Positions 32,000 through 42,172 of a stretch of 64,000 nt of DNA are shown one piece after another (positions within the stretch are counted from its first letter, which is position 1; each line of letters starts with the position of its first letter). The DNA is from Eutreptiella sp. 'Long Island Sound 2002'. Lineage: Eukaryota; Euglenozoa; Euglenophyceae; Eutreptiales; Eutreptiaceae. Both the position numbers and the translations under genes were made by a program. Below the pieces are notes generated by a model, which was given only the letters and a program-made list of their open reading frames with translations, did no database searches and had not been told where the DNA came from. The stretch spans positions 185,789,128-185,853,127 of the forward strand of contig OZ038378.1 of the NCBI GenBank assembly GCA_964036045.1. Reading direction: 5' to 3'.

Positions 32000-33330
32000 A
32001 TGATACTTGAAGAATTGGTGCCAAGTTTTCTCCGCACCAAATTTCGCATCTTCAAATGTTAGTGCATGGCATAATGTAGCACACTTTTGCTGTGCCAAAA
32101 TTTGCCATTCCAAATTTGGCCTATTCCTACTATTCCCCTCCCCAGTACCAGCAGTGGTGAACCCTTTACCTCTGCGTTGCTACAAGTTCGTGTCGGGCCA
32201 CAGAACAAAAACTACAGGGGGGCTTTCGCGCCAAGTCAAATTCGTGGTGGTAGATTTCGCCGTGGGAAATTTTGCGGAGCCCCCTGGAGTCAAAGTCCGA
32301 CCCCCCGCCAAAGTCCTACTGTGTGTACTAGTGTGTACTACTAGTGTGCAAGAAATTCGTGGAGAACCCTGAATTTCGCGTGGGAAATTTTGCGGTCAAT
32401 TTGAAACGTGAAATTTGCCATGCGAAATGAAAGTGCCACAAAATCCCCTCCCCCCTTAATTGCTGCAAAAAAAAATCCTCACAAGGCCACATGTGGCCCA
32501 CCTGCACACGCCAACCTGCAGGCAACCTCATCCCCATCGTTCAACAGACCTTCGCCGCCTGTGGCGGTGCCTGCTCCAATAAGGAGCTTAGCGTGGAGGG
32601 AAACTAGGCAGAAGCATGTGCGTCCCTCTGTCTGAAGAAGGGTCAGGGGCGAGGCATGTTAATGCCCGCATTATTGCTGGCAACTCTGTTGCAGGGATGC
32701 ATTAGAAGGCAAGGGACCTGAGGGGCGGCCCCAGAAGCGGTTAGACAGGTGGTTGGGGGAGGTTGCTAAAGCGGTTGGGGGCGGTTACTGTCGGTTGCAA
32801 ATGCCATTGAGCCTGGCACTCGCCGTCATGGAGACAGCGGCTGGGCGTAGGCTGGGTGCCCTGGAGGGGGAAGGGGGGGCACCTCCCCCTATTTCAATGC
32901 ATCCCTGCTCTGTTGTGGACTGCCTTCTCCAATGCCATCCCGTGCCTATCTGCTGCGCAACCCCATGCCCCATCCCCGGGCGCTCTCTCATATCCTTCAA
33001 CATCCCCCGACCCCCTCTGCGCTCGTCCCAACCACTAACCTCAACAGTGGCCGCAGCCCCAACTGTGGCTCTGGCGAGGGCCCTGTGTGTTGGGGCTGCA
33101 TGGCATGGGGTGGCAACAATGGTGCACAGCCGTGCCCACGCAACTCGGGCAGCCCTTCCAAACAGCTGTCTGGCTACAGCACAGGAACAGTGTATTTCTG
33201 TACAGTCGGTACGAAAGACACGCATGATGAGACATGTCTTGGTGGAGAGAGAAAGGACATCTTGGGCGCACCCTTGGAAAGGGTGTGTGGATTGTGTAAC
33301 ACCAACTGCACAGGAACAGCGTTAGAACAG
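32000..33330. other. No confident gene; repeats and GC-rich DNA
   Basis: At 32220-32420 there is GCGTGGGAAATTT and CGAAATTTG material that recurs at 37850-37930. At 32750-33320 several frames are open on both strands without domain or splice support. Confidence 0.35.
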
Positions 33331-33337
33331 CGTAAAG

Positions 33338-36300
33338 CTACATGAGGGGCAGCTGCTGCCGACTGGTGGGCACAGGAAAAGGCAAGGCACAGGCAGGCAG
33401 GGAAATGCACAGGGGAGAGGAACAGGAAGAGGCAGTAGAAAGACGGATGCACCTGCGGCCTTCCAACTTTGCCGCATACGCAACGAGACACTCATCGTAG
33501 GTCATGCACCAAAGCAGCCACGACATGACGCAGAACAGCTCCAGCAAGTAGGTGACCACGGAGAACCGCACGGTCGACATCTTCCAGGAAAAGAGCACCC
33601 CGCTGACGGTCAACACGGTGCCCAATGAGATCCGGATGGCTGTCATTATCACGGGGCTGTGACGCAACGACCGGGGGATGAAGAGGCGAGGGAGTCAGGC
33701 CTGCCTGGACGGGCTGGAAACAGAGAGGGCGGGCTTGCTTGCACTGGGAGGCGGGCGAGGAAGAAACCGTACGTCGAGTGCGGAAAATAGCGGGTTTTTT
33801 GGGTGTAGGTCGCGTGCACTTGTTTTTATGAAGGTGCCGTAACCAAAAAAACGCAAATTGCGGAGGTCGCGTACCTATAGCATTTCAAGGTCCTTTTTTC
33901 CACGCGCGGTTCACGCCAGAGAAACAAAATGCATGCGACCTACACCAAAAAAAATAAGCGACCTACGCCTGACATGCGGACGGGGGGCGGGTTCGAAGGA
34001 CGGGTGCGGCCAGGCCTGTACTTGAAAGGCGACTGGAATGACAGGTCCAGAGGGCTGCTGGACGAGAGGAGGGCGTCGAGAAGAGGAGGCACGGGTGGTG
34101 AAGAAAAGAGGTGTTCCATTAAGGCCGATTGCTTACCATGAAGCAACGAAGGTGGGGGGGGGGGGGGGGGGGGGCTCTTAGGTAAAGAGGGGGGGGGGCG
34201 GCTCTTTGGGATATCAGTCAGCCCTTCCACTCGCTTGTGTCCGGACCCAACGGCCTCCAAACGGTTTGCCCTCGTTGGAAACCACGATTCATCTTGCCCT
34301 CTCCCCTCCCCCTCCCCCGGGGGGGTGCTTAAAGATTGGAGATGTGACCCTGTGTGCCTGTTCCTGGATTGGAGGTCCACAGATCCCAGTCCAGTACGAG
34401 GGGGGGAGGGGGGTTGAGACTTGCGCCAGTGCCCTGCACCACCGGGGGGGGGGGGGGGGCTTGACAAGTTTGGAATGCTGAGGCTTGCGTCACACCGAGC
34501 GTGGCCCGTTGGGGGGGGGGGGTCCGTTTACTTTCTGCTCCCGATTGTTGGGGGGCTGGTTGGGTTGGGGGGCGGCAGTGCCAGCGCTGTGGCTGTAGAT
34601 TGCTGGAGCGGGGCAGTGCCTCGGCTTTGAACGGAGGGCAATCGCTGGGGAGGGGGGGGAGGGGGGGGGCTGCATGCCCGCGTAGTGGCAATGCGCTGAC
34701 TGCCGTTGCCCAACAACGATCGCGCCACGTAAAAGTGCTCCGGGGACACGGGCCACTGGTGCCCGCCAGCAGACAACATTTTTTAAAAGCGCATTGCCCG
34801 GAGTGCGCACCGGAGGACCCGTGTCTTACTGAGTGCTGTGCGCAGAGCGGGTAGCGCGTTGCTGGTTGGCAAATGGCACAGAGCTAAGGCCCCGTGAGGC
34901 TCAGTGGCCTTGGACAGCAGGCGGCACGTCTTGCTCTGGAGCAGCCTCTTGCACAGCCCCGGCGCGGGGCAGGCAGCATGTGCCCAGCCACCAGAGGGAC
35001 GCGGGCCCAGCAAAGCAAAACAGGCTGGTTTGCTGTTCAGGGCCCTTTGGCATGAAGCCACGGGAAGACCTTGATTCTGGAACCCTCTGCCGCTAACACT
35101 GCCAGGCCTCCGGTTTCGCTCCACTCGTTCAGCGGGCACTCTCAGGGCACACTGTTGCGCCCCCCCCCCCCCCCCAAAACACACCACGGGAGCCCCCAAA
35201 AACCGGCCCCTTGCGCCGTACGCTATCCGTGCCTGATGATCCCCAAGACCCACGGCACACTGACCACCGAAACGACCTCCGGGGGACGTGGTATGGGCAC
35301 ACCTGTCCGCTTTTGTTAGATATGTCGTGACGGCGAGAAGCGGAGTGATCGCGGCACCGAAACCCCTGGAGAAAGAAGGACGGGTGTGCAACGCCATGGC
35401 CATCAGCATTACGCATCTGACCATCCCATAGATACACTGCTCCTTGCACACGCGCACACTGCTGTGTGCATCCGTGGGGCGTATATGTACGCCTGGTGCT
35501 CAGCGTATGTGCACGCCGCATACGCGCACATCATCATGCGTGATTGGCTTGCATAGACAAAAACCGCAGCCCGTGTGCACCAATGCATTACAGATACACC
35601 GAGCGATGTGCATGCATGCATACAGTAAAATAGCACAGACGGCAGTATGCATGTATGCAGTACAATAACACACTGCGCACCTGGATGCAGCAACACACAC
35701 AAATGCGGCACAACAACACACAGCAGTGTGCTGTGATACACAGGTGCGCGCAGCACTGCATACGCAGCGATGCGGTCCAAATACACAGCAGTGCGCATGT
35801 ACGCAGTACAATCGCATACAGCAGTGTGCATGCACACAGTCCAAAGGCAATACAAAAGCACACGGCAGTGTACAGGCATGCAGTGCAGGGGCACACATCG
35901 GGATCACACGGAAGTGTGCATGTAGGGATTACGAATGCACCCAGTGCAGATGTACGGCGGTAGGAATCCACAGCACAGTCAGGGATGTGCTTATCCACGG
36001 GGGGTGATCTGGCGGGCCCACCCATCCAGGCCAAACCACCCACCCTCCCTCCCAAAACCAAAAAAAATTTTCCTGCAGGAAAAGCGAAGCTTTTAAGTAG
36101 AGAACCAAAAGTGAGAGGCCGACTTCAGGTACACATTTTTTTTTGCCCGTCACCCCACCCATACACCCACACACCCACACACCCCGTCCTGCAGGCCAAA
36201 CACTAAGCACAACCCTGACCACAGTGCACATGCACAACAGCGACTCATCTCAGGGCGCGTGCATGCCATACAGACACCCGCAGTATACCTGGCAAACATC

Positions 36301-36549
36301 TTGTGCAAGACACTGGGATAAGATGTCATCCAGGGCTGTAAAGGATGATGATGGTTGACATTATAAATCGGAACGGTGGCCAGCCCCGTCAGGGTCACCG
36401 CAGTAAAAATGCTGGTGCAGTGCACCACGGAAAGAACTGGCCCACGCTGCTCGGGGTCGCGCCCGATGGCTAGGACCTGGTCGTTGAAGAAGGCTAGAAC
36501 GAAGGCAGCACTGGTGGACAGTCCGAAGGTGAAGAGATACTTTGGCACC
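33338..36549 (-). CDS. Frag1/DRAM/Sfk1-like multi-pass membrane protein (three exons, 5' end missing)
   Basis: Family members are six-helix membrane proteins of endomembranes, such as autophagy modulators and Sfk1-type lipid regulators. Seen: exons 36549-36289, 35365-35303 and 33656-33338 (stop) with acceptors cttgtgcag, ttctttctccag and tgcgtcacag, and donors GTATAC and GTGTGC. Phases join exactly (2, 2). Hydrophobic segments in order are VPKYLFTFGLSTSAAFVLAF, VVHCTSIFTAVTLTGLATV, GFGAAITPLLAVTTYLTK, AIRISLGTVLTVSGVLFSW and LLELFCVMSWLLWCMTYDE. L-H at the end of exon 1, the Y-L-T-K end of the fourth helix and the E-x-x-C...W pattern of the last helix fit the family. Only by-eye similarity supports the name; the exon chain is firmer. 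A second locus of this type lies at 51969-55368. The introns hold G runs and a 36-bp minisatellite. Confidence 0.6.
34140..34680 (+). repeat. Cluster of long G runs
   Basis: G runs at about 34151-34174, 34191-34199, 34444-34460, 34511-34522 and 34651-34669, in the last intron of the membrane-protein gene (C runs in its transcript sense). Confidence 0.85.
35440..35960 (+). repeat. Degenerate 30-40-bp minisatellite (CACACAGCAGTGTGCATGCA-type)
   Basis: Units containing (A/C)CACAGCAGTGTGC followed by ATG-CAYRCAGT recur about a dozen times. On the minus strand they give Cys/His-rich open frames that I do not regard as genes. The array lies in the first mapped intron of the membrane-protein gene. 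Confidence 0.7.
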
Positions 36550-36839
36550 CTGCACAAGTGAGTGAATGCCAGACCATACATCTGCTCGGCACTCCTGGAC
36601 AACCCCGCATTTGCAGGGTTTGGAGGAGGGTGTTGCCATAAACGGCTCAGCAAGTATACTGGTTGGCACAGGCGGGATATGCACAATGGTTCAAGTTTGG
36701 GAGAGGAAACTCTGTACGTTGTTTGTCCACAGACTGTGGGGAAACGTACCAGCCACGGGGGGTCCGACTCCTTGGTTCCAAACGCCAACTACCCCCCCCA
36801 ACTAACCGTTGGTCGGAGGCCCCTTGGGGGGGGGGGGGG

Positions 36840-38860
36840 GGGCTCAGGAGGGGGGCTGTAGGAGGGGCCAGGGTGGGCGGGGGCGGGAGGGCCGGTAGGG
36901 GGGTGGCTCCAAGTAGGGGGGTGGCTCCAAGTAGGGCGATTTGGGGGGTCCATGGACCCAAGGCCAAGCGTTGGTCAATCACAAGCTATTACCTCTAACC
37001 ATACCATCACCCTAAACCTAACCCTAACCCTCGCAGCAAGCTGGTTTGGCCATGTCAGCCATGTTAATTAGGTTGAGCAAGATCATGGCTGCTTTTTTGC
37101 CACATCATGGTTCTACATTTTGGACCCCAACACTAACTCTGACCCTAGCCTAGGTTTAGAGCTAGGGCTAGGGTCAGGGCTAGGGTTAGGGGTAGGGGAA
37201 GGGGTAGGGGTAGGGGTAGGGGTAGGACTAGGCTTAGGGCTGGGGTGGGCATTTGGGTCATAGATGGGTTGAAGGATAGTGTTAGGCTGCAAAGTGGACA
37301 AAAATTTCCTTCAGGCGCCTTCGGCCCCCTGTGGACTCTATTTTCCCAGGATTCTGCCCTCGCTGGCCTATTCTCGGTTTTTCCGTAACCAACTCCTTTA
37401 GAAGCCAACGCAGGCGGGGTTGCCGGTAGGGGAGGGCGCAAGAGGCTCATAGGGAATCGTCAGATTAAACTAGGCCTCTGCCTTGCTCTCATGAACTCCT
37501 TGGGTGCCAGGGCGTCCTCTTGGCCCCCCACACCTGGCTGAGGAAACCCTGTACCTTCCTTGGCACCTAGCCCGTAGATAGTATCGTTTAACTGACAAGG
37601 AAAGAAGAACAAAAAAATTGGAAGTGACAGTATCTCAGGCCCCCAATTCTTTGTTTAACAGGGGGTGGGGAAGGAGTCACGAGCAAGCAGAGGGGGGTAA
37701 TTAAAGAGGTCATACAACTTCTATGAAGATCCCCCCAAGGAAGGGGGGACCCCAATAGACAAAAGAAATTGTGGCGTGTAAGCATGCAGTGCACATGCAG
37801 CAAACAGACCCTCCCCACCGGAGTCCACACTATTTGCCGCTAGTGTGCGAAAAATTTCGCAGAAGCCCCTGGATTTCGCGTGGGAAATTTCGCAGCCAAT
37901 TTGAAACGCGAAGTTTCCCACACAAAGTTGACAGACCTCGAGATTCCCCCCTATATCTAATTTTAGAGCCTCAAGCGCAATAATTGATGTAAATTTTTGC
38001 ACTATTTTTTTTCTGTTTCCCCATTGTGGTCCCCTGAATTGGTTATTTTCGCAAAATATTCATATTTCCCCGGCATGTTTTGTAGGTGAGAGTGGGGCAG
38101 TGGTCCTGTCGCTAACAAATGCTACGCCTGACCGCCCGACGTCCATTCCAGTGCACAACGCTTCACATGTTGTCATTCCCAAGACCGTGAAAATTTGGAG
38201 GGTGCCCACCACAACAAATGATGTGAGAAATTAGACATAGAGCCAAGGGGTTTTGGCCCCAACTCCAAGGCACATGCAGCGTGGACCACATTCCAAGAAT
38301 CAACACTCACACCAACATTGCAACCCCTAATAACAGTGTTGGTGTTGCTGGAGCTAGAACTGGAGCTGGAGCTGGTGGCTGAAGTTGGAGTACTTGGAGG
38401 TGGAGCCAGTACTGTGCTGGTGCCGTGCTGCATTCTAATTCTACAAACCCTCCTGCGGTCCTACTCTATGTGTTCTTCTTGTAGGTTGTCATCTCAATGA
38501 CCTGAGCACCGGCTCACGCTCTGAGAGAACGGGGTGCAGTAAATCCTCCCTGCAAACGGATCCTTCTCAATAGATAGCCTTGCACTGCGTTTTGGGACGT
38601 GCAAGATTTCGCACCACCGGTGCCGTTTTGTTGCCATTGTCATGTGCAACATTGGGGGGCATAGCAAGCTCTTGATCGGTAGGATGATGAACGCACACAT
38701 CTGTGTCTCGAGTGAACCCACCTCTAGTGGGACAATCTCTGGTAGCCAAACAAAAAGTGCACCCACCACAATGTGTGCACCACAAGTACCGCTTGCAAAT
38801 GCATTGGGCACAAGTGTAGGGTGCGCGGATCAGGGCACACACATGCCATGTGGCCCACAA
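36840..38860. other. No gene seen; telomere-like and TAGGG-rich tracts, dispersed repeats
   Basis: Contains CCCTAA-like units (37009-37032), a GGGTAGG/TAGGGCTAGGG tract (37140-37245), a patch shared with 32220-32420 (37850-37930), dispersed repeat family B copy 3 (38085-38280) and an AGCTGGAGCTAG-like run (38340-38380). Confidence 0.45.
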
Positions 38861-39120
38861 GTGGGCAGATTGGCTACATCACCCCTGCCGTCTGGGGGGT
38901 CGCCAACGCTTTAGAGCAGGGGACAAAATCAGAAGAAACCCATAACTGGGCGGAGTGGCTACATCACCCGTGTCGTCTGATGGGTCCCCAACGCTTCAGA
39001 GCGGGGGACAAAATCAGAAGTGGCCCACATGTGGGCAGATCGGCTACATCACCCTTGCCGTCTTGGGGGTCCCCAACGCTTCAGAGTGGGGGACAAAATC
39101 AAAAGGGGCCCGCCCACATA
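38861..39120 (+). repeat. 85-bp tandem repeat, three units
   Basis: GGCTACATCACCC starts at 38872, 38957 and 39042 (period 85). Each unit runs through a (T)GGGGGGTC-CCAACGCTT core to AGGGGACAAAATC. An inverted single unit lies at 50866-50965. Confidence 0.9.
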
Positions 39121-39183
39121 TGGGGGTATGAGTAACGTCTAAGGCCGTTTCAGTCGGGACAAGTGAAGTGTCACACGAGTGTA

Positions 39184-39208
39184 ATATATATATATATATA
39201 TATATATG
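39184..39208 (+). repeat. TA dinucleotide repeat
   Basis: Pure TA tract of about 12 units between the 85-bp array and the 168-bp satellite. Confidence 0.95.
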
Positions 39209-39261
39209 GCTTATGAGAGCTCTGCCCCCCCCCCCCCCTGTCTGGCCCCCCCCCCAGGGGT

Positions 39262-39678
39262 ATAGGGGCCGCGTCTACTTGTGGTGCACAGTGTCTACAG
39301 ACCCCAGACCGCCCTCCCCCTCTAGGCGGGTAAACGATGGCAGCGGACCGTTTTGGGGGAAGGGGGCCTTCGGCCCCCTTCCCAAATATTGGCACTTCGC
39401 GTCTACAACATGCCGACAGTGTCTACAATTAGCAGGCCGCGTCTACTTGTGGTGCACAGTGTCTACAGACCCCAGACCGCCCTCCCCCTCTAGGCGGGTA
39501 AACAATGGCAGCGGACCGTTTTGGGGGAAGGGGGCCTTCGGCCCCCTTCCCAAATATTGGCACTTGGCGTCTACAACATGCCGACAATGTCTACAATTAG
39601 CAGGCCGCGTCTACCTGTGGTGCACAGTGTCTACAGACCCCAGACCGCCCTCCCCCTCTAGGCGGGTAAACGATGGCA
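39262..39678 (+). repeat. 168-bp satellite, about 2.5 units
   Basis: GCGTCTACTTGTGGTGCACA begins at 39271, 39439 and 39607 (period 168). The units are nearly identical and contain the palindrome GGGGGCCTTCGGCCCCC. Because 168 is a multiple of three, a 56-residue repeat frame is open across them; I regard it as incidental. Confidence 0.9.
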
Positions 39679-39787
39679 TCCACGGGTAAACGGAAGGGGT
39701 ATACGGGTAAACGGAGTAGCATTTGGTGTAAAATGTGCATATTCTTGCATATTGGGGGCCTTCGGCCCCCGGCCGGGCGCTACGCCC

Positions 39788-40981
39788 CTACACCCCTCTC
39801 CCCTTAAATCTAGCTAACAAGCAACAACAAGCAAGCAACAACAAGCAACAAGCACTTCTCCTTTCCGTTTTGGCCATTGCTCGGCCTCATCGCTCCGGGC
39901 TCTACTCTACTCTAGCCATCCTAGAGCCTAGGTGGTGCCCTTGCCAAATCCCAGTTTTGAGCCAAAAACTCACCGGTGGCGCCCCGGGTCAGGGGCGCCA
40001 AATCGGGAGGTGCCCTCCCAAAAACTGCGGATTTTGTGCCCCAAAACAGCCCTTTTTGGCCCAAAACAGCCCCGAAACCCACTCAAAACGGCCAAACGAA
40101 GGCGAACAGTTGCTATATCCACGTGCGCCTCGGTTGCCCCTTGACAAAGAACCTCTTGTTGCCCTCTAGCTCCACGATATGTCCGAGAAACGGCCCAAAA
40201 AAGGCCAAAAATGGCCTCAATGTGCGTTGTTTATGTCAGACAGGCCCGAACCCAAGAACAGGCCGTATCTTGGGCTACGTGGCCCAAAACCGAATTCCGA
40301 GGGCACCTGGTCCACCCGCAACCCCCCACTTTTTGTGGTTTCCAAGCCTTAGAATTGCCCAACGAGACCCCTAGACCCCCGTACCGGTGGTCACCTGGTG
40401 CAGCCGGAGGGCAGCCCAGCCCGCGCACGGCGGGGGCCAACGGTGGGTCCACCAGGGTCCCTGGGTCGAAATGGGTCGAAAAAAAATCGTTTTTTTCATA
40501 GTTGTTCCTAGACTACTTGGGATGCTCAAACAAGTGTTTTTAGGCCCTTTTGAGCCCATGGTGGCGCGTTTTGGGCCATGGAAAATCCCAACATGCCTTG
40601 AAAATGGGCCATTTCAAGACCAAAAATGGGTCAAAAACGCATTTTTCCAAAAGTGATCCTGGACCATTCACAATGCTCAAACAAGTGGTTTTAGCCCATT
40701 TTGAGCCCGTGGGGGCGCGTTTTGGGCCATGGAAAATCCCAAAATGCCTTGAAAATGGGCCATTTTGGGACCAAAAATGGGTCAAAAATGGGTCAAAAAC
40801 GTGTTTTTCCAAAAGTGATCCCAAACCATTTGGGATGCTCAAACAAGTGTTTTGAGTCCATTTTGACCCCGTTTTGATGGAGTTTAGCCCCTTCCACCAC
40901 GTGTATGCACCACGTTGTGCCTTGCGCACGTACCTTACAGCCGTATGGTGGAGCCACCTAGAGTTGGGGAGAGGGGTGTAG
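39788..40981 (+). mobile_element. 1.2-kb terminal-inverted-repeat element, copy 1
   Basis: Starts CTACACCCCTCTCCCC and ends with its complement GGGGAGAGGGGTGTAG (40966-40981), followed by ATTGGAGGA and a TA tract. The interior has AACAAGCAACAACAAGCAA, a middle part shared with copy 2, and about 2.5 subrepeats of 150-165 bp (ATGCTCAAACAAGTG at 40521, 40672 and 40836). No transposase is coded, so it is a non-autonomous element. The superfamily cannot be told from the ends. Confidence 0.75.
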
Positions 40982-40987
40982 ATTGGA

Positions 40988-40989
<2 letters not shown>

Positions 40990-41020
<31 letters not shown>

Positions 41021-41034
41021 TAGATAGATAGATA
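40990..41034 (+). repeat. TA and GATA microsatellite
   Basis: About 14 TA units followed by four GATA units, abutting element copy 1. Confidence 0.95.
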
Positions 41035-41551
41035 TGTATATATACCAAGGCTTCCATTCGAATCATGCTCAAACTGCGAGGTTCAACATTCCTACACTCC
41101 TACATCGCTGCAATAACCATGAGTTCGTTGTTCATGTGTGGGCCTTGCAGTAGCCCCTAGCACACTGATTCACAGCTTCCTAACCGTAGGAACAATACTC
41201 CATCCCTCCTGCATATGGACATATGGGCTTCATATGGCTGGTTATGCCGGAGTCAGTGGGTCAGTGAGGCCGACCCCCCAGAACTGGTGGAACCAGCGGA
41301 AGTGCAGAAACACTACAACGAACAAACATACAAACCTCAGAGGAGCCCCAAGCCGTGCAAGTGCTGCGGTCATTCCTGTGCCAAAACGAGTGCCAACGCG
41401 GGTGTTCGCGGAAACGCCGCAACGAACAAACCAGTCAGCCCCGTGCAGAGTGACCCTGGCCAAAAGAAAAAATAGAGAAGAACGCAAGGTGGTTGACGAG
41501 AGGGAGATATCCATGGACTACGTCGCCATACCCGCCAGCTACGAGCACCCA

Positions 41552-41612
41552 GGATTCGAACCTACCCCCAGGTTACTCCAGGCTGGGTGGCTATCCACTA
41601 TAGCACTAAGAC
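41552..41612 (-). repeat. tRNA-like module 1 (A box/B box), SINE-type
   Basis: On the minus strand TGCTATAGTGG (41605-41595, A-box-like) is followed after 43 bases by a perfect B box GGTTCGAATCC (41562-41552), exactly the spacing in tRNA genes. Acceptor-stem pairing is not seen, so a tRNA-derived SINE head rather than a working tRNA. Confidence 0.55.
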
Positions 41613-41676
41613 GATGTACCAAAAGAGGGCGCAGAGAAGCCTGCCGCTGGCGCCGTCGCCTACACGCTCGGCGGCG

Positions 41677-41737
41677 GGCATCGAACCTACGCTCCCCGGG
41701 ACGAGGCACCCGTGCACTACCAGTATGCTACGCTGAC
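41677..41737 (-). repeat. tRNA-like module 2 (A box/B box), SINE-type
   Basis: TAGCATACTGG (41730-41720) and GGTTCGATGCC (41687-41677), again 43 bases apart. A short D-arm and an anticodon-like stem (CGGG/CCCG) can be drawn, but loop sizes are irregular. A decayed relative without a B box seems to lie at 41880-41990. Confidence 0.55.
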
Positions 41738-42036
41738 GATATGCTATGTAACCGCCACCAAACCCACCACTACACCCCGCCCGGTACACTTGGCCGGCTG
41801 AAGTGTGCCCACCACCGCCGCTACCACTAACGAAGAACAGCAGCTATTGCTGCTGCTGCCGCGCCGGCGCCGTCGCCTCCACGGACGACAGCGCGTCGAA
41901 ATGCGACGCGGGGCCGGGCCCCCGTGCACTTTCAGGTATGCTCGCCCTATGCTTATCTACCGCCAATAACCAAAACCACCACCAAACAGAAGAGTCAGGG
42001 GGATTCGGGACGTACGGTGCAACTCTACCCTCCTTG

Positions 42037-42097
42037 GGGTTCGAACCCACCTCTGCGGGACGGAAGAAGGGCATGCAGCCCACTGTACTACGACAAG
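42037..42097 (-). repeat. tRNA-like module 3 (A box/B box), SINE-type
   Basis: TAGTACAGTGG (42090-42080) matches the A-box consensus well; GGTTCGAACCC (42047-42037) is a perfect B box at the same 43-base offset. The 5' and 3' ends do not pair as an acceptor stem. Confidence 0.55.
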
Positions 42098-42172
42098 ATA
42101 CAATGACCGGGCACGGTGCCTCTCTAACCCACTGCTCATCCACGGCACTGATGCTACACCAATAAACAACGG

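Noticed and set aside
35409-35907. Cys/His-rich minus-strand frames (135-161 codons)
   Set aside because: Produced by a degenerate minisatellite; several frames are open with similar composition, and it lies inside an intron of the membrane-protein gene.
37009-37250. A chromosome end marked by CCCTAA/TAGGG repeats
   Set aside because: Units are few, impure and in mixed order, with ordinary sequence on both sides.
38861-39120. A CRISPR-like array
   Set aside because: The 85-bp units are contiguous direct repeats without unique spacers, in a eukaryotic context with no cas genes.
39168-39689. A 173-codon frame with a 56-residue repeat
   Set aside because: Explained by the 168-bp satellite, whose period is a multiple of three.
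41552-42097. Functional tRNA genes
   Set aside because: A and B boxes are good, but acceptor and T stems do not pair and no plausible anticodon loop can be drawn.
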